A DNA stretch of 64,000 nucleotides from Plazaster borealis (GCA_021014325.1 CM037472.1:9362001-9426000), one strand, 5' to 3'; numbered from the stretch's first letter, positions 11,826 to 22,889 are shown. Notes: generated by a model from the sequence alone, not told the origin. A program made the numbers and translations.

Positions 11826-13775
11826 AAAATTACCGATGAGCAAACCCAATTCCATATTGCTTTCGTTTTGGTTACCCTTTAGTAGTACACGATTGATCCT
11901 CAAATTTAAGAAGTATTTGTCCACTGATCTGCTGAGCTCAACCATGATCCTTCCCCATAATCCTCCCTCTGCAGAGATGTATCTACCCTGGGGAACCTTC
12001 ACCATGTAGATGGTATTTGATCTTCATCACGAGGGGAAGGGGGAAATTATCCGGGAGAATCTCTGAGCTTATCTAGAAAAGCCCTGGGAAAGACTGATGA
12101 CAGTAGGTAATACACGTACACATAAGAGAAAGTTATACTCGTGTGTTTATGTCAATGGGGATTGTTGGGGGTGGGGTGAGGGGATTGGGAAATGAGCACC
12201 CCCCCACCTCCCCTAGACGTCCTTGGGAGCATCAGTAGGACCTTTTCTGTAACTTCTTCCTTCATCAGTATAATCATAGAGCAATGGGTGTAATGAAGAC
12301 AAAACATATTCTCACCACATAATTGGGAAGTCGAGATCTTGTTTATTCACTTATGTTTATTCACTTATATCAATCTACCTTATGCTTATATGCATCATCA
12401 TTTCATCATTTCTGAATTTGGATCTTAGTGTGTTGAACTTGTGTTCTTTGTTAATGAGCATAGGGGTATATACCCTCAAACGGAGATATACACCTTTTAG
12501 TTGATCAACCTATGCATATGTTGAGTTATAGGGCACCTTTTCCGTTTTGTTGATCTTTCAAAAAAACAAACAAACCTAACATCACCGTTTTGTGTTCCTT
12601 AAAAACTCACACCAAATAAATAAAGGCACACAAGAAAGATGATAACATTTTGCAAGTGTAGCAACTTGTCCTTCCTCAGAGAAAACCTCATTGGAATAAA
12701 TCCATTGAAATAACAATGACCACCAATATTAGAATATGAAGGTTAAATTATACCAACAAGCATCAGATAAATGTCATTTCACTGGTCAATTCAGTTCCCT
12801 TCATCCTGACGAAGTGCAGCAACTCCACAAACTTGTTTTTCTCCTTCACATACCAGACAACCCTCGGTGCAATTTATCAAGTTGCCCCCTCAGCGTGCGA
12901 CTGTTAAATAACAGTAACCATTTACAGTAATTTCCTGGCATTTTTAGGGTTACGCACTCTGAACCTCACCAAGGCACCAATGGCCTCACACTGGAGTGTA
13001 TAATACAGTCAAAGCCACGGTAGCTTCAACAAGAGGTGGGCCACCCAATGATTGCTAATCACCCTTCCCATGCTAGTCTTTTAAGATCAGGGGGTAGGGG
13101 GGAATTCAGCCCTGCCCTCGGGTGACCTGGTTAAAGACTTAGGTCCTTATCTCAAAGTCTCTTACAGCAGGCAGCATCACTGACAATCATAATGGGACCT
13201 TTCAACACATGTTCCAAACTTTGTCTATTTGCCTGGACTAGATTATAGCTTGGTCATAAAATTCCCTGATGGATGGATGTTCGTATCAAGTAGGTACCAA
13301 TATCATATTCTCAGATAGATCAATCTGAGTAGAAAACCATGCCTGGAGTTTGAAAGTTGAGAGTGTTTTTACTTATCTCAGCTTATTTTATACACAAAGG
13401 TTCCACAATACAGAGAAGCTTCACCTTAATCCAATCATCTGAATTAAGAAATCTGAAGTAGTCTTTTATTTTAAGAGTTAGCTGAGCCAAGTAGCTCATA
13501 AGACTTGATGGAAATTGAAGGGTTTTGAGAAAGCAACTACCATATTTTCCTAACAGGTATTACAAACGGTGTCATGGCCTATTATAAGATTTCGAGAGGT
13601 TATCTGTTGTTACAATGCGATACGGTAGTTTTTGTTATTATAGCCGATCATCAATATATCTGTTTGAAATACTGTCAAAGTCGAGAAAATAGCATTTGAA
13701 TACCCCCATTCGTATTACGATTGCAAAAATCGAAATTAAGTTATGTGTTTAAATGCTGAACAAATATATAATACA
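11826..13775. other. Intergenic, no firm gene
   Basis: A possible tiny minus-strand exon near 12886-12932 was considered and rejected. No named repeat was identified. Confidence 0.4.
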
Positions 13776-13850
13776 ATAACATTAACTTATATAGCGCCAA
13801 ATTCCGCCTAAACAGACGCTCAAGGCGCTTCACAGAGATACAATTAAAAA
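13776..13850 (+). repeat. Fragment of an ATATAGCGCC...CAAGGCGCTTCACA repeat
   Basis: TTATATAGCGCCAAATTCC and CTCAAGGCGCTTCACAGA recur in related form near 35560, 50665 and 55690. It is a dispersed repeat fragment. Confidence 0.5.
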
Positions 13851-15017
13851 GCTACGGCCAAGCACAATAAATACAAATGTACAGAAAAGGAGTGACCAAA
13901 CAACTCTAGGCACCTCAAATGTGCATGGTTTTCACAATTTTCTTCAGTGATCTCATAACACAAAGTAAAAACACTGCACTGTCGCCTATACCAATCCTAT
14001 ATTTCATCTAATAAGCCAGCCTTATACAGCAAAAACATGCAAACTGTTTTTTTTTTTTGTTTTTTTTTTCAAAACAAGACGCCTCTTGTCATTGAATGTG
14101 TGCATGTTAGTCTCGTGTTGTTACAAGAGGTGTCTTTTTGGAGTATTGTGACAATTAATTAAAGGCATCCAATATACCACAACTACCCCTGTCAGTGTCA
14201 GTATGAAGTATGACACACCAGCCCAATAACAGTTGACACACACATGTAGGCCTAAACTGGTACTTTCTTTTAACAAAACAGACATCATAATGCTAAATGA
14301 CATCACTTAAATTGGCACCATAGGCTTATCTAATTGCCACGACTGTCTCTGACAAAATCTAACCTTGACACTGAGTTTTAACTTGAGATGTCAGATGCAT
14401 CAGATCATCTCAACTCCCGTGCACTGACGTGTGATGCTGGTCAGCAGGCATCTTCCATTTTCCAACACTTCTTGTTTCGTAACAAATTTATTTTCAAAAA
14501 CTAAAAACTACAGGATTATCAATACAGGAAAACACCAATTAACAGAACATAACCAATAATGTATGAAGACAAAGACCGGAAAAAAATACTAAAGTATGAA
14601 GGCTGTTAAAATCATTTCTCGTTGGGAACAGCATGGGCACACCATGTACATGGCAATAGATGTACACAAAAGACAAAAAACAAGTAGAGACAAAAGATAA
14701 TGAAAAACAGCTACTAATGTACCTCATTGCTAAACACATAAGCAAGAAACAAAGTTTCTCATCCACAGAGACCAGTCAGTCATAAAAAATACATCCTTGG
14801 AGGCCAAGAGATCTAGAGACCATGCAGTCTCCAGACATTAGCCAAATGCTGTTCCTTCCATTCATGAGTTCGCAGAGGTAAGCACAAAAGTTAGCTTAGC
14901 ACTAAACGAATCTGCTAACTACAAAACCAAATTGTATACCATGTCAAGTCATGGAGGTAGCTACCTCCATGGTCAAGTGTACCACTTGCGACTGGTTAGC
15001 TTTCCTATGCAGGAGTT
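13851..15017. other. Intergenic; contains a perfect 22-bp palindrome
   Basis: CATGGAGGTAGCTACCTCCATG is a perfect palindrome at 14950-14971. Two T-runs lie near 14047-14070. No supported gene. Confidence 0.45.
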
Positions 15018-15230
15018 GGGCCCTGTTCACAGTGGGTCCACTTTGAAAGAGCTGCTCATCAAATACTTTAGTTAGCTCAGCACAAACCAATTTCGCTTAC
15101 CAGAATAAGGTTACCTGCCAAAAGATACACGTCACACATGCTTGTCTTTAACTGGTTTCCTGCTTAATTTTGCTTAGCAGATAATTATAAGCAACATTTC
15201 CTGCTGGAGCAGCTCTATGAAAATTGGCCC
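15018..15230. mobile_element. Foldback MITE, GGGCCC...GAGCTGCT family (family A)
   Basis: The left GGGCCC and AAGAGCTGCT mirror the right AGCAGCTCTATGAAAATTGG and GCCC. The interior includes AGAATAAGGTTACCTGCCAAA and TTTGCTTAGCAGATAAT, shared with the copy at 38475. Confidence 0.65.
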
Positions 15231-15299
15231 AGGTTTCAGTCTGAGTCTTGGCTTTGAGACCCTCAGGTCATGGTCTCAAAATGCCAAGGACTCAAAATG

Positions 15300-15795
15300 T
15301 TACTGGAATCTCTACCCCCCCCCCCAGTTTGTCATGATGGTGAAGCCCTCCTCCATCAATTTTCATTCTCTTCTGTCACTTGTCATTCTACTCCATGCTC
15401 CTGTGTTCATGAATCAACATGTGGTGGTTTCTTCTCTCCATCTTCGATGTTGTCTTCCTCTTCTGCCAGTCTTTGGTTGCCATTCTGTGAGTCTCTTGGT
15501 CCATATGTTGTCTTGCCTGCTTAGTGCCCTGCCCATCTCCACTGCTTTTCATTGATCTTCTCTATGGCATATTTAACCTTTGGTTTTTGTGTGTCTAACT
15601 TTGTGTCATATAACGATACAGTAAGCATTCTCCTTTCTTTAGCTCTGTGTTGTTATCAATTTATGTTCAATCTCTTTGGTTGTTTCCCATATCTCTGCTC
15701 CATTGTTATGTCTTTCTTCTAATGGAACTAGCACTTTTTTCAAGGTCATGTTTGCAGAATTTCCTTTATTATTGTTTTTTAATGTCAAAGTTTTA
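15300..15795 (-). pseudogene. Decayed LINE reverse-transcriptase C-terminal tail
   Basis: On the minus strand, reading leftwards from about 15735, the frame gives TTKEIEHKLITTQ, then VKYAIEKINEKQWRWAGH (15524-15538 encodes RWAGH). After a +1 shift it gives SRQDNIWTKRLTEWQPKTGR and RRWREE. The order KxRWAGH, then DNxWTxRxTEWxP, then RRWRDE is the post-thumb C-terminal region of RTE/jockey-type non-LTR reverse transcriptases. It has a frameshift and stops, and no upstream polymerase motifs are in the window, so it is a 5'-truncated dead copy. It cannot encode a functional enzyme. A SINE abuts its upstream side. Confidence 0.7.
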
Positions 15796-15800
15796 ATGTG

Positions 15801-16030
15801 ACGTGATGTGGTCGAGCAGTCTTAAGGCACCAACTCAAGCTTTGGTGTTCTGATCAGCAGAGTATGGGTTCGAGTCACACTTGTGTCCTTAAGAAAGAAA
15901 GACAGTTAGGCTAACCATTATTGCTGCGTCATTCGGATGGGACTGAGTGTTGCAATGCACATAATAGAACCCAGTTCACACTTGTGTCCTTAAGAGAAGA
16001 GGTTTGCCCTGGTGTTCCCTGGTTCAAGTT
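15801..16030 (+). repeat. tRNA-Leu-derived SINE
   Basis: The A-box region is TGTGGTCGAGCAGTCTTAAG, the anticodon arm is AACTCAAGCTTTGG, and the B-box region is GGTTCGAGTCA (15867-15877). The body has CTTGTGTCCTTAAG twice, so part of the head/body junction may be duplicated. Confidence 0.7.
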
Positions 16031-16167
16031 GGTGCGATATTCAATAATGATGTGACATGAACCAGAACCAGAGCCAGATTTCTTTTCATTGGCTACACAC
16101 AGGTTCGAAATGTCTTAGATGGTCTCACTCAGTCTCTCACACTCTGATCTTTGTCTTGATCTTCCAG

Positions 16168-16245
16168 GTCAGGATGATGAGCCCGGTGGACCGTAAATGT
16201 GACTATTCCTTGAACAAACACCCAACAAACAGAAAGCTTGTTTAA
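16168..16245 (+). CDS. Candidate short terminal exon, plus strand
   Basis: A strong pyrimidine-rich acceptor (ctttgtcttgatcttccag) is followed by 25 sense codons (VRMMSPVDRKCDYSLNKHPT, NRKLV) and TAA at 16243. An AATAAA at 16318-16323 lies about 75 nt past the stop, an arrangement typical of a 3' terminal exon. The frame is short enough to be chance, no upstream partner was found, and a SINE lies immediately upstream. The product is not recognised. Confidence 0.22.
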   Translation, partial: VRMMSPVDRKCDYSLNKHPTNRKLV

Positions 16246-16971
16246 AATTTGACTCAACTAGAGTCACTCTTTTATTATCGCAAACAAAACGGGATACAAA
16301 TATACATACGCTTAAAAAATAAATCACATAATCACTGAGGTCAAACTCAATTACATTTGATTTGACAAGATGGTCTCCAACCAATCCTAAAAAACCCAAC
16401 TCTTAGATAATGTAGATTGCTCATTAGAGAGTCACACACATTATTGCGAAAGGTCTCACCGTTTGTCCTACTTCGAATGACAATCGTCAATGTCTAGCCT
16501 ATACAGCATTTTCAGTAACAGTGTTTATCCTTTACAATTGCATCATTTCCCAAAATGAGCCAAGTTGTGCAATAGCCAACAGGAACTGCAAGAGAATCCA
16601 AGGAGCGAATCCGTCACAACATGTTAACCAATAGCCTCATGTCACAGGTTAAAACAAACTGTGTCAAGTTTATAAACTGCTTCTGGAATGTGTTGCACAT
16701 AGCTGTCCATCCAGTGAAGTGCTAATGTCTGGTGAGGACATGACTTAGCTTGTGTCAGGATATTGGGACAGACAAGATTGAACAGATGAGCAAATCATTT
16801 CTAATAACTTCACAATCAATCAGTCTGCTAAGCATTTCTTTCCCCCCAGTGTTAGTATCCTCTCCACAACAGCTCTGCAATCAATCTGTCTCAACAGGTT
16901 CATCAACTGCATGTAATCTTTTTTTTCTTTTTCAAAATGCTCTACTTTAGAGACACCGAAAAACATTTCAC
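16246..16971. other. No repeat or gene assigned
   Basis: This stretch separates two weak exon candidates on opposite strands. No recognised element was found. Confidence 0.4.
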
Positions 16972-17093
16972 CTTATGCATCTCTTAACCACTGAGCGACA
17001 AGTTTTACAAAACTTGTCCGTGTCCACAGATGGGGTTAATGCTGTCACAATGAGCCACTGACCGAACAAAGCAAAGGCAAAAAAGGCTCTCAT
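16972..17093 (-). CDS. Candidate first coding exon: signal peptide plus CxxC motif, possibly CRELD-like
   Basis: The minus-strand ATG at 17093 opens MRAFFAFALFGQWLIVTAL, then TPSVDTDKFCKTCRSVVKRC, and reaches a possible donor (ATAAG/gtgaaa) at 16971 in phase 2. The N-terminus has the shape of a cleavable signal peptide: short basic start, hydrophobic core, and a VTA-L type cleavage site. This suggests a secreted or ER-lumen product. The mature start has C-x-x-C-R-x-V-V, which recalls the opening of CRELD proteins (CxxCRxLVxxF). I could not find the FGGGNTAWEE-type exon that should follow, so this is only a suggestion. An in-frame stop lies just upstream near 17210. Alternatively an acceptor at about 17102 (gattccag) would make this an internal exon with a membrane segment. 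The donor is weak and the Kozak context is poor. Confidence 0.35.
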
Positions 17094-17217
17094 GAAAAGC
17101 ACCTGGAATCGTTGTTCTCTTGCGGGAAAATATGACACGAGCTCACTGTGAATCGCAGAACCTTGGGGTAAGCCAGGGCCGAAAATCGGGCTGGAATCTT
17201 GGAGCACTCAGACTTAC

Positions 17218-17331
17218 CTCCCATCGAGCCGAATACAATGATAAACACTGGTGGCAGCCTATCGATCTCTCGAAATCCTCGTTTGTACAACAAAAGGACA
17301 AAGGTCTGGAATCAGGGATTACATAATAACC
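17218..17331 (-). CDS. Candidate internal exon, cysteine-rich, function unknown
   Basis: This 114-nt minus-strand segment lies between a good acceptor (ccctttttccag) and a perfect donor (gtaagt). It has one fully open frame of 38 codons, phase 0 at both ends, starting GYYVIPDSRPLSFCCTNEDF and ending ERSIGCHQCLSLYSARWE. The CC and CHQC cysteines could bind metal or form disulfides. I do not recognise the family. It is in phase with the 50-nt candidate at 17534-17583 across a 202-nt intron. The two other frames contain stops. Overlapping open frames on the plus strand are a caution, since this is simply a less AT-rich patch. Confidence 0.3.
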
Positions 17332-17533
17332 CTGGAAAAAGGGAGATTTCAAGCATGACTTCCAGTACCCTCTGTTCTTCTTTGTACCAATGCACGCACT
17401 GTGCACGCTAACACAATGGAATGTCTGGGGTGTAAACAGTCCTGTACTCTGAGTTTATGCAAAAGCCGGTGTATGTGTCATCCGATTTCTGGCACAAAAA
17501 ATATCGGCGTGTATACAAGTTTTCCCATGTTAC

Positions 17534-17583
17534 CTTGCTAATCCAACACTTCCACAGATATCGCCCTCCTATAATCCGAATGT
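17534..17583 (-). CDS. Candidate 50-nt internal exon
   Basis: A strong minus-strand acceptor (gttgtttctttacag) precedes it and a usable donor (gtaaca) follows. Only one frame is open, giving IRIIGGRYLWKCWISK and ending on a codon boundary that matches the next candidate exon at 17331. The frame also stays open through the proposed donor for about 40 more codons to a TAG, so it might instead be a terminal exon. The product is not recognised. Support rests only on splice signals and phase agreement. Confidence 0.22.
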
Positions 17584-17695
17584 CTGTAAAGAAACAACAA
17601 CCTTTCATAAGTTACAGTCTACAAGAATACATGGAAGCTTCTCTACGAGGTTTAAAAGCTTGACCTATGAAAACGTAAACAAACAGAGAGACTCC

Positions 17696-17790
17696 GGGGG
17701 GGGGGGGGGGGGGGAAGTGAGGTGGTATCCAGGGGAGGGGGGGGGGTGGCACTAGAAATTTGTAGGGGGGTAACCTCCCTCCCCCGGCCA
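17696..17790 (+). other. G-rich tract with quadruplex potential
   Basis: A run of about 18 G is followed by GGGGAGGGG, a 10-G run and GGGGGG within 80 bp, so several four-run G-quadruplex combinations are possible on the plus strand. Replication slippage of a homopolymer is the simplest origin. Confidence 0.6.
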
Positions 17791-18517
17791 CCTCATGGCT
17801 ACGGCGCTGCAATCACAGTTAAGAGCAACATAATATGCATACAGTCACAATACCACAACTAAACTACGGGTACGCCTGCACAATCCACGTTTCCCCCTCA
17901 TCCGTTCCTCGCATGCTCGTGCAGAAAAATATTGTCTGTTTTGTTCATCATAACATTGACTCGGAAGACAGTTTGGATAAGAGTTTGCCAAAAATAGTTT
18001 TCTTCAAAAGGTTCCCTGTTGACCAGGTGTGAGATTTCCAAAAATCATCTGCTGGGAATTTACAGCTACATGTTTTTTTCAGCCAAGAAGCAATTGTAAT
18101 GTTACCAGACAATCTGGAAATAGGTAACATGTTGAGCACAACTATAAAAAGGTATGTGTAACGTGAAATGAACTGTGACAAACCACACATATTCTTAAAA
18201 AAAAACCTATGACGAATTTCAACACAGTTTTGATTCTGTAATGGATACATACAGCGTACAGTTTACATCTCCTTTTATAAGATTAGCAGGATAAGTCTTT
18301 ATCATTGTTCTTCCATCTGTGTCATGCGGGGCGTGTACAAAAGTGATAATGAATACTGTTTATCATTGCAACCAAAAAGTGACCAGACTGTTTTGTTTCT
18401 TCATCTCTGGATATACGTTAATTTGATTGCCATAGGTCTGTCAAGGAGGTCATACTGAATGTCTTCCTTAGATCTAGCACACAGTTCATAACTCAGGTAG
18501 GCCACAGCACAGTGTTC
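17791..18517. other. No gene seen
   Basis: AT-rich with short frames on both strands only. Confidence 0.4.
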
Positions 18518-18770
18518 TCCCTTAAAAGTGGTCCATTGGCCAAGTTCCAATTAAAACACCCAAGGACCAGTCAGAATTCTGTCCAACTAGTCCGGCTTGC
18601 AAGTTGATTGCCTGCAACTGCTACATGTAAACCACTGATTGTTAATATTGCTTATAAAATTACAAGTCCCAAGCAAATTACATTGCTGAAATGAAACCTT
18701 CAAATATTGACCAGTTAAAAAAAAAAGCTTGCAGACCAATGAAACAATTGTCCCACTAGCTAGTTACTGT
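18518..18770. mobile_element. Repeat family with GGCCAA...ACACCC AAGGACCAGTC (family I)
   Basis: CCATTGGCCAAG, TTAAAACACCCAAGGACCAG and AACTAGTCCGGCTTGC line up with GCTGGCCAAATGG, TTAAAACACCCGAGGACCAG and CAGGCTGGCTAG at 44489-44700. The two copies define a dispersed, partly foldback repeat. Confidence 0.55.
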
Positions 18771-18976
18771 GGTTGAGTCTGTAATTGTAAACGTTTCAGT
18801 CCCATTGGGTAACGACACGTGTGACCCTCCTAATGATAGTCAAATACAGTCAAATACAGTCAAACTGTTATAGGTGGTAATTTGCTAATGAGTTGCTCAA
18901 CCAAGACTGGCTTTATTTGGAGTAAAACAAAAATGCCAGGTCTTTTTAAAGGACAGAGATCAGTCTCTGGGAATGG

Positions 18977-18990
18977 GGGGGGGGGGGGGT
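18977..18990 (+). repeat. G homopolymer run
   Basis: An uninterrupted run of about 14 G with no other context. Confidence 0.8.
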
Positions 18991-19543
18991 GTGCTGTATC
19001 AAGACCCTGACACTGTGACAAGTCCAGCCGATCGATTGACCCTAGTAGGTAGTCAGTTTCTACTTTTGAACTCTTGGCATCTCGGACCTGTTTTGAAGAA
19101 AAACATGCTCAGGTGATCTGTCCTGAGCAAACCGGGCAAAAACATCATTTTCAATCTTGTTATTGCACCTTCACAGCTGCACAAAGTTCTGCCTCGGGCC
19201 ATACACCTTATTTCAGACTTCCCGTTCTCCCCATACAGTGCACAATTTTGTTCTAAGTTCTCCGTAACAAGAACGAATTGATTTCACGAGCGAAGTTGGC
19301 TTTAATTTCTGTCAAAACATTCGGCTGCCCTAAATGATGGGACAAAATTATCATTCAATCAGACAAAAATGGACTGAATTAGAGTTCTACAATCATGTCA
19401 CGTGTAGTCTGTAACAACAACCAGCAGCACCATGCACACCATGGGATATAACAAAATAAAACTTTCTGATCTTTCTAAACAAATGCACATGAACATAAGT
19501 AGAGTATAAGGTTGAACCTCTATGGTCGAACAGATGACAGCCC

Positions 19544-19779
19544 TCAGTGTGTATTCTTCTGTACAATGAATGGTTCTTTTGTCAAAGAACCTTGTTGAAT
19601 GACTCTCCGATCCTTTGGAATAAATCTGAACTGAGCAACACTGATCTGATTTGATATATCCACATATATTTCATATTTCACATATTTGCTCCCAATGCCA
19701 CAAACCCTTTCGGTACAAATAATGGAGATTATTTCTCTCCCTTTGATCACATCTAGCTTAGGGTGTTGAGAAGTAGACA
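19544..19779 (-). CDS. Candidate terminal exon of an unrecognised gene
   Basis: An acceptor-like sequence (aacattccctgtag) on the minus strand opens a frame of about 77 codons ending in TGA at 19544-19546. It reads STSQHPKLDVIKGREIISII, then CTERVCGIGSKYVKYEIYVD, then ISNQISVAQFRFIPKDRRVI, and ends in EPFIVQKNTH. Charged and aliphatic residues alternate as in a beta-rich domain and there are no low-complexity runs, so it reads more like protein than the other AT-rich frames nearby. I do not recognise a family. It lies 3.9 kb downstream of the WD40 gene on the same strand, so a separate gene or an alternative 3' exon are both possible. No matching upstream exon was identified. Confidence 0.33.
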
Positions 19780-20025
19780 CTACAGGGAATGTTTGTTAAG
19801 TGGGACGTGACAACATAATGACCTTCGGAAAAAGTCTGGCTATTAGTATTACTTCATGGCTATTACTCTGCTAGGGTCACTAACTATTTTGTTTGCATTT
19901 ATACCACAGGTCCTTTTGGTTGGTAAGCAGTTTGCAACAGCTAATTCTATTTTCTTATTACTTCATAGTATAGGCCCTACACTGTATGAGATTATCGTGT
20001 CATACTCACGTCGTCTTGTTTACAG

Positions 20026-20083
20026 AAAGGGTGACCATTCCAGGACATTACCTGGCTGGCAAGACACCACACTGGTCAAAAGA
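20026..20083 (+). other. Splice-bounded 58-nt segment, possible plus-strand exon
   Basis: The acceptor cgtcttgtttacag and the donor AGA/gtaagt flank a 58-nt segment. Two frames stay open (KGDHSRTLPGWQDTTLVKR or RVTIPGHYLAGKTPHWSK). The splice signals are good but the segment is too short to judge as coding. Confidence 0.18.
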
Positions 20084-20273
20084 GTAAGTTTAAATACTCT
20101 GTCATAATTAGCAAATAAAATCAAGAATTGTAAACAGTAGTCTAACCATTGTAACAGCTGAACAAGTTTTTTAGATATGCCCCCTATCAAAACTGTACTG
20201 AGCATTTTCCAAAATGTAAGGATTTATCTGTTCCTCATTGAGATGCGTACAGTTTGTGCCTGCAGGAAGTCCT

Positions 20274-20546
20274 GGCACTGTTAATTCATAGAGCTGCTCA
20301 ACAGCCATTTTTGTGCTTGCTGCACGAGTTCCCATTTCATAGTGCTGCTAACTGTAAGCACACGAAAAGGCATGCTAACCTTCCGATGCTTATACTGTAT
20401 GAAAATGAATGACCATGGTGAATGCGTAAGCTGGCTGCCTAATTTTCTTGCTTCCCTGTGAAATACGCTTATGCTTAAGCAAGTTTGTCTCCTATAGTAA
20501 GCATGAAAATTTGCTTACCGTTAAGCAGCGCTATGCAATTGGGCCC
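20274..20546. mobile_element. Diverged family A foldback MITE
   Basis: The left end AATTCATAGAGCTGCTCAAC mirrors the right end GTTAAGCAGCGCTATGCAATT plus GGGCCC. The interior has repeated CTTAAGCA/TGCTTA motifs. Confidence 0.6.
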
Positions 20547-21338
20547 TGGTGTTGCAGGTTTCATGGTCTATAAAAGTTTGCCTTCCCTTTAAGCTACATG
20601 TAGGTATTAATTTTCACCAATAGTCACATTGCATGATACAGCAAAAAGCAGATAATGTGTCAACACTTTAGCAACATCATGTTTCTGTTTCTACCCCAGT
20701 TGTTAAAAAAAAGTGATTGCAGGAAAGCTACATTTAAATGTTCGTCTAAATAACAACTTTATCAATTTCCCTTTCCCCCAAATGAGGAACTAGAATTGCA
20801 GATTTCTTGTTGTCAGACAGACAGTTTGAAGGGCAGGCAGCATTAAGAGAAAGCCAATCAATTTCCGAGAGTACTTGTCGTGCCAGCTTTCATCGGCAAA
20901 TTTCTAACCAGACGATTTGCTTATTGGCAGATTCCTGCGCTAAGCGAGACATTATTAAGGACTCAAGATATACTGGTACATGTAAGACTTTACATTATCT
21001 ACCAGCCGTTTCAGTAAACTCTTTTTAACTGTACTTATACTGTTACTGGTCTCCCCCCTATTGAATTATATCTCACTGTTAGCTGTTACTGTTACTTGTT
21101 GTAAGTGTTATTTTGTTTATTTGTCTATTATAAAGCTGTTGTTTTGTGCCAAAATTTTCACAGGTTTGTAATTGTTTGCATATGTTGGGATACACCAAGT
21201 GAGAATACTGGTATTTGACAATTACCAAACGTTTCCAGTACCTAAGCGAGACTATTGTGTTTGAGAATTCCTCCTCGAGTCCGAGTCCTCAGGTTTTGAC
21301 TTTAATACACCGCAGGTAACAGACCTTTGGCAAATAAC

Positions 21339-21507
21339 AGGCCTGGAATTACATGGAAGGCCATAGAGACCATGGCCACTGTTGCCCCTGGTCTTGGCCT
21401 TGGTGCCCCTTCAAAAGCTTCCCATAGACTTTAAGATTTCCTAAATGAAAGTGCCCTTTGCATAGTGAAAATTGGCATTGCCCTCTCAAAGATGAAATTC
21501 AAGGCCT
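21339..21507 (+). mobile_element. AGGCCTGGAATT MITE (family C)
   Basis: The ends AGGCCTGGAATTACATGG and GATGAAATTCAAGGCCT are inverted. The interior GGTCTTGGCCTTGGTGCCCC and AAGTGCCCTTTGCA match copies at 48385, 50248 and 53187. Confidence 0.75.
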
Positions 21508-22272
21508 CAAAATAACACAAAAGGAAGGCATTTCTACAGTAAAAGTTTACAAGATATTGTCTAAATCCTGCCATCCGTGGCTAATGGAAATTGAATCTGT
21601 TCAATATTCTGAACCATGAACTATGCTATCTAAATGGTTTGACTCAACGGCCAGGGAGGTAGGCCCTACATGTAAATCTCTTATCTAAGTGTCTCCCTCA
21701 TTATTTGATTGCGTTTATGGAACCATCAATTGAAGCACTGGAGTATACCAGGCACTAGACTGGTCCCATGTCTTTATCCGCAAGGATAAAGACAGGTACT
21801 GGTTTTACAGACACAAAGATACAAGGATTTCATTGGATAAACGGTTTAGTGACGTAAGCTTTCCATATCTGTTTTATGATTGGTCCGCTCTGAAGTGACG
21901 TGTTTGTCAGCTCCATTGTTTGTCAGTGTACATTTCCATCCTATAACAATCCACGCATAAATCATCTCAAAAGTTTGCACAGGATGTTTATATGAAAATG
22001 AAGAATTTACTCATTCAACAAGCGCGGAGGTGAGTGAAGGTAAAGTACACACATGTACATCTAGGGTGAATAAATTAAAAGGTTTGTGATTGAACCTTTT
22101 CAAGCTGCAGGCATTTTTTTGTTTATATATTTGAATGTGTGTGTGGGGGGGGGAACACATACGACAAACAGAAACAACAAAATAACCCTATCCCCCCAAA
22201 AAAAACAAAAACAAAAAAAACAAAAAACCTCTGAACAATTAAAAAACTTTATCAGTCTGAAAGAAACTACTC

Positions 22273-22327
22273 ATACCACTAAAATTGAAATTACTAAACC
22301 GTTTAGTAATTTCAATTTTAGTGGTAT
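22273..22327. repeat. Perfect 27-bp inverted repeat with 1-nt centre
   Basis: ATACCACTAAAATTGAAATT then ACTAAAC is followed by a single C and the exact reverse complement. It could form a 27-bp hairpin or cruciform. No second copy was seen in the window. Confidence 0.9.
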
Positions 22328-22889
22328 TTCTCATTTAAAACGAGAAATTCCATAACGTTTTAGATACTGGCTAAAACTCAAGCTGTAAGAAGGTCACTTT
22401 GGTAACCACTTAAACTACGGGCAATTACAACAGGTTAACAGAATCAATATTTTCATTTTGCTGCATATTTCCCAGTAATTAGATTACCTGGCTGTTCTAC
22501 TGTGCTGAATGATAACAATTACATTCCCCCTGCCCTCAATTTTGTTCAAGTTACAAGTTTCCTCCACTGCTGCCACCACAATGACTTACCACCACGACGC
22601 CCCCCCCCTTCCCTGAACAAGACTGGCTGGATCCCACCCCCCCCCCCCAAATAGTCATTAGCCTTAATAACATTTCCTTGGGACGCACTTGTCAAAAATA
22701 AGAAATGAAATGTCAAAAATCACTGTTCCAACTTCTTTCCGGGTTTCGAGATGATGACAAATAATGTCAACAGCAGAGAGGACTTCTCGGGAGAAGTTCA
22801 GGAAGAAAAATAAGGATGATTTTCTACGGAGGGGCATGTGACACAGAACTTAGATGCACATTGTTAGCCGCAAGGACATTTAAGTCATC

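Noticed and set aside
12886..12932. Tiny minus-strand exon candidate (RTLRGQLDKLHRGLS)
   Set aside because: Splice-like edges and phase fit the exon at 16972, but 15 codons with no CRELD-like sequence are not enough.
17143..17217. Extension of the 17218-17331 frame past the donor
   Set aside because: The frame stays open past a perfect gtaagt donor, but the downstream part has no supporting features.
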